From positions 186,001 through 250,000 of the forward strand of contig NZ_FNOJ01000003.1 in assembly GCF_900107035.1 (NCBI RefSeq): a DNA stretch of 64,000 bases. The letters are read 5' to 3'. Source of the DNA: Alicyclobacillus hesperidum (GTDB taxonomy: Bacteria; Bacillota; Bacilli; Alicyclobacillales; Alicyclobacillaceae). Under the pieces are notes generated by a model that saw only the letters and a program-made list of their open reading frames with translations, had not been told where the DNA came from and ran no database searches. Position numbers and translations under genes: made by a program. Positions 27,392 through 36,263 of this stretch are shown here, one piece after another. How positions within the stretch are numbered: position 1 is the first letter of the stretch; every line of letters begins with the position of its first letter.

Positions 27392-28144
27392 ATGGTGAAT
27401 GTACAAGGTCGTTGGGCATTGATCACGGGTGCCAGCCGAGGTGTCGGCTATCAAACGGCCGTCTTTATGGCGAAACAAGGATGTAACTTGATTCTTCACA
27501 GTCGATCCCTTGCCCATACCGAATCCTTGCAAAAGGATATTCAAGCACTGGGTGTTGAGGCGTACTCGGTTGCGGCCGAACTCGAAAATCTCGACGAAGT
27601 GACACGGATGCTCGATGAAATCGAGACGCGCGGCACACCTGTCGACATCGTGTTCAACAATGCGGCTGTGCAAATCGCATATCGTACCGATTATTGGAAG
27701 ACGCCTGTCGAGGATTTTGAAGCGAGCTTTCGCATCAACTTCATCGCACCGGTCATGATCTGTAACAGACTGTTGCCGAAGATGATCAGTCGCGGGTTTG
27801 GCCGCGTCATCAACACCACCAGCGGTATTCGCAACGAGCCCGAGCAGTCGGCATATGCAGCAAGCAAAGCGGCCCTCGACAAGTTCACAAAGGACTTGGC
27901 GTCTCGTCTCGAGGGCACGAATGTCATGATCAACCTCGCCGATCCCGGTTGGTGCCGCACGGATCTCGGCGGGCCAAATGCGCCCAATTCCGTCGAAAGC
28001 GTGATACCTGGCATCGCCGTCGGCGCTTTCGTCGATGATCAGAAAAGTGGTCGTTTCTTCCCGGCACAGGCGTTTACCGGCATGTCCCTCGAAGAAGCGG
28101 TGCGCAAGGCGGAATCGCTGACCGCCACGCCGTACACCATCTAA
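27392..28144 (+). CDS. Short-chain dehydrogenase/reductase
   Basis: A 250-residue SDR with the cofactor loop TGASRGVG at 12-19, NNAA of the core, and the catalytic Ser...Tyr-x3-Lys in TTSGIRNEPEQSAYAASKAAL. The ATG at 27392 has CAGGGAG upstream; frame-open sequence further upstream overlaps fabH and is not coding. A TATGAT/TAGAAT stretch at about 27330 may be its own promoter, 107 bases after fabH. Substrate unknown. Confidence 0.88.
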   Translation: MVNVQGRWALITGASRGVGYQTAVFMAKQGCNLILHSRSLAHTESLQKDIQALGVEAYSVAAELENLDEVTRMLDEIETRGTPVDIVFNNAAVQIAYRTDYWKTPVEDFEASFRINFIAPVMICNRLLPKMISRGFGRVINTTSGIRNEPEQSAYAASKAALDKFTKDLASRLEGTNVMINLADPGWCRTDLGGPNAPNSVESVIPGIAVGAFVDDQKSGRFFPAQAFTGMSLEEAVRKAESLTATPYTI

Positions 28145-28164
28145 CGACAATCGATGGCAAAACG

Positions 28165-28216
28165 CGACAAGGCAGCCCATTTCCCGCAGCTTACCGGGGA
28201 GTAGGTAGCCTTGTCG
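28165..28216. terminator. Long inverted repeat between convergent genes
   Basis: CGACAAGGC (28165-28173) and GCCTTGTCG (28208-28216) are perfect 9-bp arms around a 34-base centre that can itself pair (TCCCG with CGGGGA). There is no T-run. It probably acts as a bidirectional terminator or transcript 3' end. Confidence 0.4.
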
Positions 28217-28247
28217 GCCCACTGGCCCTTGCTTTCCATTTACCAAC

Positions 28248-29051
28248 TTACGGAGAGACCGTGACAGGAGGATCAATAAGCCCAAAGCGAGCGAGTGCAT
28301 CTGCGATCCCGCCGTCATCGACCCGCTTGGTTACATAATCTGCATGCTGTTGCACCGTTGGCTTTGCGTTGCCCATGGCAATGCCGAGCCCTGCGAACGA
28401 CAGCATTTCTACGTCGTTTTCGCCGTCGCCAAACGCAATCGACGCATCCTGCGGAATCCCAAGTTCGCGTAGCATCGCCTCAATCCCGCCAGCCTTCGAC
28501 ACGTCTTTAGGAAACACATCCAGGTAATAGCGGTGTGGGCGAATAAAGCGGAAGTCGCTTCCAAAACGCTGAACAAACGGCTGTTCATCACCTTCCGCGC
28601 AGTACAAGTAGACTTGATAAATCTGATGATTTCGCCATCCGTCCGGATCGTATAGAGGCAGTGTTGGAATGTCAAGGTAAGCGAACGCTTCCTTAATAAA
28701 TGGATGATCCTCTCGATTGGCGTAACAAGCCTCACTGCCTGCAAAGACAAGTGGATGATGATATCTGTCCGCCATCTCCGCGAAGGCTTCTAGTAACTTC
28801 AGATCAATGGGTCGACGGTATACCGGCTTACCTTTAAACTGTGCGTATCCCCCATTGCAACAAACATAAGAGTCAATGCCAAACTGTTGGGCGATATGCA
28901 AGAATTGATCCGGTGCTCGCCCGGTCGCGATGGCGACGGCGACGTCGGTTTCTTGCAGCCTTTTGACAGCCTCCAATGTGTCGGCCGGAATTCGCTTATG
29001 TTCGTCGATCAACGTGCCATCGATATCGAAGAACACCATCTGATACGTCAT
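28248..29051 (-). CDS. HAD-superfamily phosphatase, Cof type
   Basis: A 267-residue HAD enzyme: motif I FFDIDGTLID with both catalytic aspartates, motif II AIATGRAP, the lysine of motif III (VSKAGGIEAML) and motif IV FGDGENDVEML. The type C2 cap between motifs II and III marks the Cof subfamily, which hydrolyses sugar phosphates and cofactors such as pyridoxal phosphate or FMN. GAAGAGG precedes the ATG. Confidence 0.92.
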   Translation of the reverse strand: MTYQMVFFDIDGTLIDEHKRIPADTLEAVKRLQETDVAVAIATGRAPDQFLHIAQQFGIDSYVCCNGGYAQFKGKPVYRRPIDLKLLEAFAEMADRYHHPLVFAGSEACYANREDHPFIKEAFAYLDIPTLPLYDPDGWRNHQIYQVYLYCAEGDEQPFVQRFGSDFRFIRPHRYYLDVFPKDVSKAGGIEAMLRELGIPQDASIAFGDGENDVEMLSFAGLGIAMGNAKPTVQQHADYVTKRVDDGGIADALARFGLIDPPVTVSP

Positions 29052-29162
29052 GCCTCTTCCACTCCTATCCGTCTGTCTATAGTGCTATGTTCTCTCCTAT
29101 AACACCATTGTAGCATGCCGGAAGAAGGCAGAGACGCGCCGCGTTTAACCATCAATGGGTTG

Positions 29163-30161
29163 TTACACCGCCATGCCCTTTGCCACCTCACGCCGGGGTT
29201 TCCAAACGCGCACATATTGAGCCCCAAAATACGAGCCGAGGACGACAACAGCCGCAATCAGTTGTGCGACAATACTTTGGAGATTATTGAACAACGAGAA
29301 CCACAATCCTGTCCACGCTGGCAGATGCAAGTTGAGCGGAGTCGAAGGCATCCATCCAGCCTGTTGCATTTCTTGTACTTGCTCGCCGACCATGACCAGA
29401 AGCACCGCTCCTAACATAACGCCCGTTAAAACAAGCATTCGTTTATATGGAAGTTTGCGGTGAGCGAAGAATGTCAACACGGCAACCATCATGGTCAGCG
29501 CCAAGCCAATGGCCGCCCCAATGACGACGACGCCCGACCCCACCTGCATCCGCGTGTTTTGCAAAAACAGGACAACCTCGAAGCCCTCGCGGTAAACAGA
29601 GGTAAATCCCAAAATTACTAAACCACGGTAAGCAAGGCTCTTCGCGGTCTGACCGGCTCCGGTGTCCGCAGATGTTTCAAGGTGATCAATAATCTCTTTC
29701 TTCTTGCGGTTATGCATACTGATCCAACCGGTCCAATAAATCCGATGAAAGAACCAGTTCATGACGATGAGCAAAACGACGATGGCGAGCAGACCTGTGC
29801 CCGCTTGAATGGAAAGTTCCGGTGCCGTCTGCCCAACCAAAGAGATGATCCCAACGACAACGAACCATGTGACAAGCGTTGCCGCAAAGGCGAGCCCAGC
29901 GCCGCCGGAAATGGGCTTCCAATACCCCTTTCCAGTGCGAACGAGGCTCGCCGTAATCGCAGACAACACGAGAATCGTCTCGAGACCTTCGCGAAAGACG
30001 AGGATACCTGTATCGACAATCGCTGCACCGCGCCCAATATTCGGATTCGTAGGATCCGGATTACCACCCGCAGATAGCCCTTGCCACACTAACACAGCGA
30101 TGACCACCATTGCCAGCAAGCCGATTATGATTTGCTTGACGCCAAAACGTCGTCCGATCAC
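29163..30161 (-). CDS. FTR1-family iron permease
   Basis: A 332-residue membrane protein with seven or more hydrophobic segments and the two REGLE-type iron motifs of FTR1/EfeU: FREGLETIL and YREGFEVVLF. In EfeU systems iron(III) released by partner proteins is imported. No EfeO or EfeB partner is adjacent here, so this is a solo permease. The start is GTG 30161 behind GGAGG with 8 bases of spacing. The ribosome site abuts one arm of a 15-bp inverted repeat described separately. Confidence 0.9.
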   Translation of the reverse strand: MIGRRFGVKQIIIGLLAMVVIAVLVWQGLSAGGNPDPTNPNIGRGAAIVDTGILVFREGLETILVLSAITASLVRTGKGYWKPISGGAGLAFAATLVTWFVVVGIISLVGQTAPELSIQAGTGLLAIVVLLIVMNWFFHRIYWTGWISMHNRKKKEIIDHLETSADTGAGQTAKSLAYRGLVILGFTSVYREGFEVVLFLQNTRMQVGSGVVVIGAAIGLALTMMVAVLTFFAHRKLPYKRMLVLTGVMLGAVLLVMVGEQVQEMQQAGWMPSTPLNLHLPAWTGLWFSLFNNLQSIVAQLIAAVVVLGSYFGAQYVRVWKPRREVAKGMAV

Positions 30162-30173
30162 AAGGAAGTCCTC

Positions 30174-30265
30174 CTAACTGTAGAATACTCGGTTGCCACC
30201 AGATACTTGACCTATGTAGTCAACTTTCTACAGCGTATTCTACAGTTAGTACAGACTAACTTCAA
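30174..30265 (-). promoter_or_regulatory. Promoter and inverted-repeat control region of the FTR1 gene
   Basis: On the minus strand TTGAAG (30260-30265) and TAGAAT (30237-30242) are spaced by 17 bases, a good sigma-A promoter. A perfect 15-bp inverted repeat has its upstream arm at 30235-30249 over the -10 box and its downstream arm at 30174-30188, ending on the first G of the ribosome site. The 8-mer CTGTAGAA occurs three times (30178-30185, 30226-30233, 30238-30245, the last two in opposite orientation to the first). A further dyad GTTAGT-ACAG-ACTAAC lies at 30245-30260. No Fur box is seen. Confidence 0.6.
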
Positions 30266-30290
30266 GTGTTAGATCAATAAAACAACCGTT

Positions 30291-31991
30291 CTATTCAGCA
30301 TCATGTTTGGACACGGTATCCTGAGTCTCATTTCGCCAAGCGTCCACATACTCTTGCAATGCGGCCTTGAGGTGATGACCGATCTCGGCATATGCCTCGT
30401 CGTCCAGGTTGGCGAGCGAGATGCGAATAGACCACTTCGGACCGTGAAATCCCCCCCCATTCATAAGCACAATACCGGACTCTTCGGCCAGCCGAAAGAG
30501 AATGTCGATAGGCTCGTAGCGGTCCAGCATATACTGGGTAAAGGCCTCGCCGAACGTGTTGACAGACCAGTGTTCGAGATCGATCTCGGTGTAGTAATCG
30601 GCGTCATGCGGCAAGTTCGGCAACGGTAGTCCGAGCCCATCGTACAAAAGTCCCATCCGGCGGTGACAAATCTCTTTCGTCAATTGCTTGTAGCGCTCAC
30701 CGCGCTCCGTCATGGTGAACGCGCACATAATGGCCATCTGAACCTGTTGCGGCGTCGATAAACCAGCCGTGTGGTTGAGAGCAACCTGGCGACTGTCGGC
30801 CACCATGCGATCGATAAACGACAATGCCTCCGGGTTGCGCGAAACGGTGCCGTATCGCTTACAGAGTTTTTCCTGCTCAGATTTCGGCAATCGCCGCAGC
30901 CTGGCGTCAAACACGTTTTCGCGGTGAAGTGCGATGGCTCCCAGGCGCCAGCCCGTGACACCAAAAAACTTGGAAAGTGAATAGACAAGCATCGTGTTAT
31001 AGGGGAGGTCCGCCATCAGTGACCGATACCCATCGACAAACGTGCCATATACGTCGTCGCTGATGATCATCAAATTCGGATTCTGTTCCCGTACCGTGCG
31101 CACGAGTTGCGCCACTGTGTCGCGGTCTAAAGCGACCGACGGTGGATTGCTCGGATTGACCAGAAATAATGCCTGCACGGACGGATCAGCCAGTTTGGCG
31201 ATCTCCTCGGGCGGATACTGCCAAGTGTGGCGCCCTTGTGCATCCCTCCCTGTCGCGCGAATCTCGACCACGTCAAATGCGTAACGATCTAACTCCGGAA
31301 TCTCGACATAGGGTGGAAAAATGGGCACCATGATGGCGACCCTGCCTCCCCGCTCGATCAAGCCATTCGCCAATAAGGAGTCGAAAATGTAACACATCGC
31401 CGCGGTTGCACCCTCGACCGCAAACAGTCGTAAGTCGTCGGGATGGACGCCTCCCGCGCAGATTTCCTTCGCCAAAAAATGCGCCACCACCCGCTCTGTA
31501 CGCGTCAACATGCGATCCGGTGTCGGATAGTTATCCCCGACAATGCCGTCGACCAGCTCGTGTAGCCATTCGTCGGGTGCAAAACCGTACTTGCGCTCGC
31601 CCTCGTTCACCACTTCCGCCAATACGTCGATGCCTGGCAGACCTGGGTTTTCCGAAACGAATTCCTGAAACCGATCACGGATCCCCGGGCGACGAGGCAT
31701 GCCAGCGAGATCGCCATCGTCCCAAACGCGTCGGCATTCCTGCATCGCGAACTGCCCGAGTGCAAAGAACGCTTCGCGCGGCGCAGCCGCGACCCAGTTC
31801 GGGTTGCCTCGACCTGCGTCCAGCATTGCTTTGGCACTCTTTCGCTGATGACCACGGGCCAGTTTGATCAACTCATGCCGAAATTCGAATGGGCTGATGG
31901 CCTCAAAGCTGCGCTCCATTTTGCGACGAGCCTCTAAATCGGAATCGCGCTGCGACCCTGTAGACCTGGCCTTCGCATCCACATCCTGCAT
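30291..31991 (-). CDS. asdA: Aspartate 4-decarboxylase / aspartate aminotransferase
   Basis: A 566-residue PLP enzyme much longer than ordinary aminotransferases, matching bifunctional AsdA/AspD. It has LDAGRGNPNW near the N-terminus, NPSNPPSVAL, the aspartate of SDDVYGTF that contacts the PLP nitrogen, and the Schiff-base lysine in YSLSKFFGVTGWRLGAI. It converts L-aspartate to L-alanine and CO2. In several bacteria it works with the antiporter AspT to make proton-motive force; no AspT lies here. ATG 31991 has GGAGGTAG 8 bases upstream. Confidence 0.92.
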   Translation of the reverse strand: MQDVDAKARSTGSQRDSDLEARRKMERSFEAISPFEFRHELIKLARGHQRKSAKAMLDAGRGNPNWVAAAPREAFFALGQFAMQECRRVWDDGDLAGMPRRPGIRDRFQEFVSENPGLPGIDVLAEVVNEGERKYGFAPDEWLHELVDGIVGDNYPTPDRMLTRTERVVAHFLAKEICAGGVHPDDLRLFAVEGATAAMCYIFDSLLANGLIERGGRVAIMVPIFPPYVEIPELDRYAFDVVEIRATGRDAQGRHTWQYPPEEIAKLADPSVQALFLVNPSNPPSVALDRDTVAQLVRTVREQNPNLMIISDDVYGTFVDGYRSLMADLPYNTMLVYSLSKFFGVTGWRLGAIALHRENVFDARLRRLPKSEQEKLCKRYGTVSRNPEALSFIDRMVADSRQVALNHTAGLSTPQQVQMAIMCAFTMTERGERYKQLTKEICHRRMGLLYDGLGLPLPNLPHDADYYTEIDLEHWSVNTFGEAFTQYMLDRYEPIDILFRLAEESGIVLMNGGGFHGPKWSIRISLANLDDEAYAEIGHHLKAALQEYVDAWRNETQDTVSKHDAE

Positions 31992-32141
31992 AGCGTATCT
32001 ACCTCCATTGGGCAATAGGATCGGTGCAAAAACTTGACATGAAAAACAGACTACGGATGATCCATAGCCTGTGTCGGTGGATAATTTCTATGCGGATGAG
32101 CATCGTGCGTCGGTCACAGTCACAGCAACTGTTCTGCCATG

Positions 32142-32211
32142 TAAAAAGCGACCAGACATCCCCGCAGGCTCTGCACACGTGGTGAAAGCCTACGAAAGTG
32201 CCTGATCGCTT
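32142..32211 (-). terminator. Branched terminator after the MFS gene
   Basis: On the minus strand AAGCGATCAG (32202-32211) pairs with CTGGTCGCTT (32146-32155) through 10 bp with one G-U, followed by TTT. The 46-base interior can form a second helix (AGGCT/AGCCT). It sits 26 bases past the MFS stop. Confidence 0.55.
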
Positions 32212-32237
32212 GCTGACATGCCATACAATTGATTGGG

Positions 32238-33488
32238 TTAGACTCCTTTTGCGCTTTGTTCGTCAGACCACTCCTGAACGCGCAACCGCACCCAGAGGAG
32301 ATTGATAAGATAAAGCCCGATCACGGCAGCAAGCATCGTGCGGATGCCAAACGCTGCAGATATCGCGCCACCGACAAGTGGGCCAGCAAAACTCCCGAGG
32401 AAGGTCGAGCTCGATGTGAAACCGTATATTCGCCCCCGCTGTTCACGCGGCGTTAGGCGTCCGACAAGCGCATTTGCCGTCGGCAAAATGCCGCCGACGA
32501 AGATGCCTAGGCCAAAGCGGCCGAGCATGAAGACCCAGATGTTTGGCGCCAAAGCCTGTGGCAAATAGCAGAGCGCCGCGCCAAACAGCGAGATCGACAA
32601 GACGCGCTTATAACCGATGCGGTCGCTGCGCTTGCCGAGAAACGGAGAAAAAATCAAGTCCGCTAGACCCGTGACGGCGAAACAAACGCCAGATAGCGTG
32701 CCTAAAATGCCGACGAGTTGCGCCGATTTGCCAGCCAACTCGCGAATATACAGCGGCAACACAGGCTGTACACTCATCACCGAGAATTGCGCAACAAACA
32801 GAACAAAAAACATGACTTGTATCGATTTCATCTCGCCAAGAAGTTTAAATTGTCCGATGAGCGAAAGCCGCTTGCGCGAAGCGTTGGCGTCCGTTTTCCC
32901 ACTTGGCTCGCGCACAAGAAGCCAGGTCAAGATAAACGCTGTCGATGCAAACAGAGCGGTCAAAAAGAAGACGATCCGGTAATTATGGTGAAACGTATCG
33001 ACGAGGACGCCGCCGAGCAATGGTCCGAGCAGGCTTCCGACCATAGCAAACGTCGACAACCACCCTAAGGCATAGCCAAGCCGTTCCTCGGGAATGACAC
33101 TGGCAACCAAGGCGTTCGCTGAGGCAGAAAAGCCGCTAAACGCCCCCTGCAACATACGGATAACCAGAAGTTCATAGACGTTGTGGGAAAATCCCATAAG
33201 GCAAGTCGCAATGGCGATGGCTAACGTCGTGCGCATAACCATCATCTTCTTGCCGCGCTTATCGGCGACGCCACCCCAAATCGGCGACATAATGGCCGAC
33301 ATCAGGAAGTTGGCGCTTGCGACCACCCCCGCCCAGACCTCGACAGCATGCTCACTCTTGACACCCAGTTGGCCGATAAACAGGGCGAGAAACGGTCCCA
33401 TACTAGAAAATGCCATCATCATAATGGCCTGGACAGCGGCCATCGTCCACAGTGTCCGCTGCCAGGATATAGGATTGCCTTCCTGCAT
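32238..33488 (-). CDS. MFS multidrug efflux transporter
   Basis: A 416-residue protein with 12 hydrophobic segments. Motif A appears as GGVADKRGKKMM between segments 2 and 3, and motif C-like GSLLGPLLGGVL in segment 5 marks the drug:H+ antiporter group (DHA1, NorA/MdtG-like). AGGAGC precedes the ATG. It lies 11 bases behind the alcohol dehydrogenase gene on the same strand, so the two form an operon. Substrate unknown. Confidence 0.88.
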   Translation of the reverse strand: MQEGNPISWQRTLWTMAAVQAIMMMAFSSMGPFLALFIGQLGVKSEHAVEVWAGVVASANFLMSAIMSPIWGGVADKRGKKMMVMRTTLAIAIATCLMGFSHNVYELLVIRMLQGAFSGFSASANALVASVIPEERLGYALGWLSTFAMVGSLLGPLLGGVLVDTFHHNYRIVFFLTALFASTAFILTWLLVREPSGKTDANASRKRLSLIGQFKLLGEMKSIQVMFFVLFVAQFSVMSVQPVLPLYIRELAGKSAQLVGILGTLSGVCFAVTGLADLIFSPFLGKRSDRIGYKRVLSISLFGAALCYLPQALAPNIWVFMLGRFGLGIFVGGILPTANALVGRLTPREQRGRIYGFTSSSTFLGSFAGPLVGGAISAAFGIRTMLAAVIGLYLINLLWVRLRVQEWSDEQSAKGV

Positions 33489-33499
33489 GACATCAGCTC

Positions 33500-34465
33500 C
33501 TACGCCATCGACAACACGGCGCGAAAGCGAACGTCAGCATTCAGCATTTTATCCAGCGCTTCCTGAGCTCGTTCAAGAGGAAACGTCTCGATCATGGGTA
33601 CGACATTCGTGAGGAGACTAAATCGGATAGTCGCCTCGGAATCCGCTGCCGGCCCAGCCGTCCAGCCGCGCATGGCGCGTTTGCCACCGAGCATTTCCGC
33701 GGCACTGATGTCGATGGGCTCTCCCGATCCGGCGACGATGATCAGTTCGCCACCTGGCGCCAGGCCCTCAAACAATTGCCGGATGGACGCTGCATTTGGC
33801 GCTGTCGCCAATGCGGCCCGGGCGCCACCCAATTCGCGCAACACTGCACCCGGATCGTCAGCCTTCGCATCGATGTAGACGTCTGCGCCAAGCGATTTCG
33901 CCAGTTCTTCCTTGTCGCGCCCGCGCGATACGGCCGCAACTCGATAACCGGCCTTTCTGGCATATTGAACCGCCAAGTGACCCAGTCCACCGATGCCGCC
34001 AATGGCGACCAAGTCACCCGGGCGCGCCATGCTGCTACGAAGGGCAGTGAACACCGTATTTCCAGCGCACATCAGCGGGGCCGCTGCCTTCGCTTCCAGC
34101 CCATCCGGCACGCGCGCCAGACCATCGATGTAAGCCACCATATACTCTGCGTAGCCGCCGTCCTGCGTGAGCCCCGTCACTTCGCCATGGCCGCCCATCC
34201 AGCCGACACCGACGCGCTCGCCTACGTTCCAACCGGCGACGCCATCCCCCAACTTATCGATCACGCCGATGACTTCGTGACCCGGCACCCGCGGATACAC
34301 CATGTGTGGGTGATGCCCCTCAATGGCGACCATCTCCCCGTGGCACACGCCACACGCTTCCACGCGAATGCGCACCTGTTCCGGACCTGGTTCTGGAATT
34401 GGCAACTCGACAAGTTGCAATGGCCCGCCACGTTGAGCGATTTGAACAGCTCTCATTGTCGCCAT
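33500..34465 (-). CDS. Zinc-type alcohol dehydrogenase lacking the structural-zinc lobe
   Basis: A 321-residue MDR dehydrogenase. The catalytic zinc ligands are present: Cys in ACGVCHGE, His-Glu in PGHEVIG and Cys in LMCAGNTV. The nucleotide fold has GGIGGLGHLAVQYARKAG. The four-cysteine structural zinc loop that normally follows GVGWxGGHC is missing: the chain passes directly from WMGGH to GEVTGLTQDGGYAEY, about 20 residues short, with the frame intact. ATG 34465 has AGAGGAG upstream. It is followed by the MFS gene, so an alcohol or aldehyde detoxification-export pair is possible. Confidence 0.88.
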   Translation of the reverse strand: MATMRAVQIAQRGGPLQLVELPIPEPGPEQVRIRVEACGVCHGEMVAIEGHHPHMVYPRVPGHEVIGVIDKLGDGVAGWNVGERVGVGWMGGHGEVTGLTQDGGYAEYMVAYIDGLARVPDGLEAKAAAPLMCAGNTVFTALRSSMARPGDLVAIGGIGGLGHLAVQYARKAGYRVAAVSRGRDKEELAKSLGADVYIDAKADDPGAVLRELGGARAALATAPNAASIRQLFEGLAPGGELIIVAGSGEPIDISAAEMLGGKRAMRGWTAGPAADSEATIRFSLLTNVVPMIETFPLERAQEALDKMLNADVRFRAVLSMA

Positions 34466-34520
34466 ACAACCATCTCCTCTCGGTTCGTCCACCTGATTGT
34501 GACGCCCCGAGCAGCCAAAT

Positions 34521-36116
34521 TCAAGTTGAGCTCACCAGTTCGCGCTGCGGAACTACGATGGCCAAATAATAATTCATGCTGTCGACCAGCGCCTCCCAAC
34601 TCGCTTCGACGACATTCTCCGATACGCCAATCGTCCTCCAAACGCGTTGTCCGTCGGTCGACTCAATCAACACGCGCACCTTTGCCGCTGTCGCGTCTTT
34701 TTCATCGAGCACCCGCACTTTGTAATCGGTCAAATGCATGTGTGCAATCTCCGGCCTGTGTGCGGCAAGCGCTTTGCGTAGAACGGCGTCCAAGGCGTTG
34801 ACCGGCCCGTTGCCTTCGCACACGGTGTGCACAATTTCTCCCCCGACGCCCAGCTTGACAATCGCCTGCGAGGTGACATCTGCCTCGCTTTGCACGTCCG
34901 TATCGACGCGAACGGAAAACACCTCGAAAGGCTGTTGAAATTCACCAAGTGTGCGCCGGAACAATAGTTCCTGAGACGCTTCCGCACCTTCAAACTGATA
35001 ACCGAGGTATTCAAGTTCCTTAATCTTCTCGAGGAGCGTCCGCAAATCGTCAGATCGTCCGACCACCGATATACCAAACGCCTCCGCCTGACTTTGCACG
35101 TTTGACAGACCAGATAATTCTGAAATCAGGACGCGACGTTCATTGCCCACAAGCTCCGGTTGTATGTGCTCATAGGTCTCGGAATTGCGAGCGATGGCGC
35201 TGACATGTATGCCCCCTTTATGGGCAAACGCGCTGTGACCCACAAACGGCTGATAGCTATGCGAGACCAGATTCGCCACCTCGCCGACAAAACGCGCCGT
35301 CGACGTCAATTGGCGCAGATGTTGGCGACTGGGCAAACACGAATACCCAAGCTTCAGTTCGAGGTTCGGAATAATGGAGGCCAGATTCGCGTTGCCACAG
35401 CGTTCCCCAATGCCATTGATGGTTCCATGCACCATGCGAGCGCCAGCCTGGACGGCAGCAAGTGTATTGGCTACGGCGAGTTCTCCGTCGTTATGCGTAT
35501 GAATGCCGACCTGCACGCGGACTTCGCTCACCACAGTGGCGACGATCTCGCGAATCTCATCGGGCAAACTGCCACCGTTGGTGTCACACAGCGCCACCCA
35601 ATCGACACCGGCCTCTTCTGCTGCTTGCAACGTGGCCAAGGCATATGCGCGGTTGTGCTTAAAGCCGTCAAAAAAGTGCTCGGCATCGAATATGACCTCG
35701 CGCCCGTGCCGCTTTAGATAGCGTACCGTGTCGCGAATCATGTCTAGGTTCTGCCCAAGGTCAATGCGTAAAGCTTCCGTGACATGGAAGTCCCAAGCCT
35801 TACCAACGATGGCGACGGCAGGTGTGTTGGCGCCGAGCAAAGTCTGCAATCCGGCATCGTCCTCAGCCTTGGTCGAGGGCCGCCTGGTCGAGCCGAAGGC
35901 CGTCAGTTTAGCGTGCTTTAAATGCAAACGATCATTGGCCGTCCGGAAGAAGTCCTGATCTTTCGGATTGGCACCAGGAAATCCCCCTTCGATGTAGGCG
36001 ACGCCGAGATCGTCCAGTTTTTGCGCAATTTTAAGCTTATCTGCCACTGTCAAGCTGACGCCTTCTCCTTGGGTGCCATCGCGCAGTGTGGTATCCAGTA
36101 GATAGACGTATGCCAT
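34521..36116 (-). CDS. cimA: (R)-citramalate synthase
   Basis: A 531-residue member of the isopropylmalate/homocitrate synthase family. LLDTTLRDGTQGEGVSLTVADK is the metal- and substrate-binding start, VGIHTHNDGELAVANTLAAVQAGA carries the HxH metal ligands, and INGIGERCGNANL is the glycine-rich loop. The C-terminal third is the LeuA regulatory domain. The early block KDQDFFRT and the GSTRRPSTKAEDD segment match CimA, which joins pyruvate and acetyl-CoA in threonine-independent isoleucine synthesis, rather than LeuA. ATG 36116 has GGGGGATG upstream. Confidence 0.9.
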   Translation of the reverse strand: MAYVYLLDTTLRDGTQGEGVSLTVADKLKIAQKLDDLGVAYIEGGFPGANPKDQDFFRTANDRLHLKHAKLTAFGSTRRPSTKAEDDAGLQTLLGANTPAVAIVGKAWDFHVTEALRIDLGQNLDMIRDTVRYLKRHGREVIFDAEHFFDGFKHNRAYALATLQAAEEAGVDWVALCDTNGGSLPDEIREIVATVVSEVRVQVGIHTHNDGELAVANTLAAVQAGARMVHGTINGIGERCGNANLASIIPNLELKLGYSCLPSRQHLRQLTSTARFVGEVANLVSHSYQPFVGHSAFAHKGGIHVSAIARNSETYEHIQPELVGNERRVLISELSGLSNVQSQAEAFGISVVGRSDDLRTLLEKIKELEYLGYQFEGAEASQELLFRRTLGEFQQPFEVFSVRVDTDVQSEADVTSQAIVKLGVGGEIVHTVCEGNGPVNALDAVLRKALAAHRPEIAHMHLTDYKVRVLDEKDATAAKVRVLIESTDGQRVWRTIGVSENVVEASWEALVDSMNYYLAIVVPQRELVSST

Positions 36117-36263
36117 GCGCTCATCCCCCATATGTCGTCTAACAATTCGGAACTCAGTTCAACTATGAACGGAATTGCGCGAAATGTCCAGCCTAGACGT
36201 GAATGTCACCACGTCTGGTCAGTACTGGTGCCGTTGGACTTTACGCATAAGGCAAGTCAAAAT

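Noticed and set aside
27242-28318. A 358-codon open frame on the minus strand opposite fabH/SDR
   Set aside because: It lies entirely antisense to two well-supported genes with clear active-site motifs, has no ribosome site and no recognisable protein features.
30174-30265. Fur box upstream of the FTR1 gene
   Set aside because: No GATAATGATAATCATTATC-like sequence occurs; the repeats present have a different core.
34141-34210. A frameshift explaining the short ADH
   Set aside because: The sequence on both sides of the missing lobe is in one frame, and no remnant of the cysteine loop appears in the other frames nearby.
33776-34801. A 341-codon open frame on the plus strand across the ADH and cimA ends
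   Set aside because: It is antisense to two clear enzyme genes and its composition (Arg, His, Pro, Cys rich) is typical of a shadow frame in GC-rich DNA.
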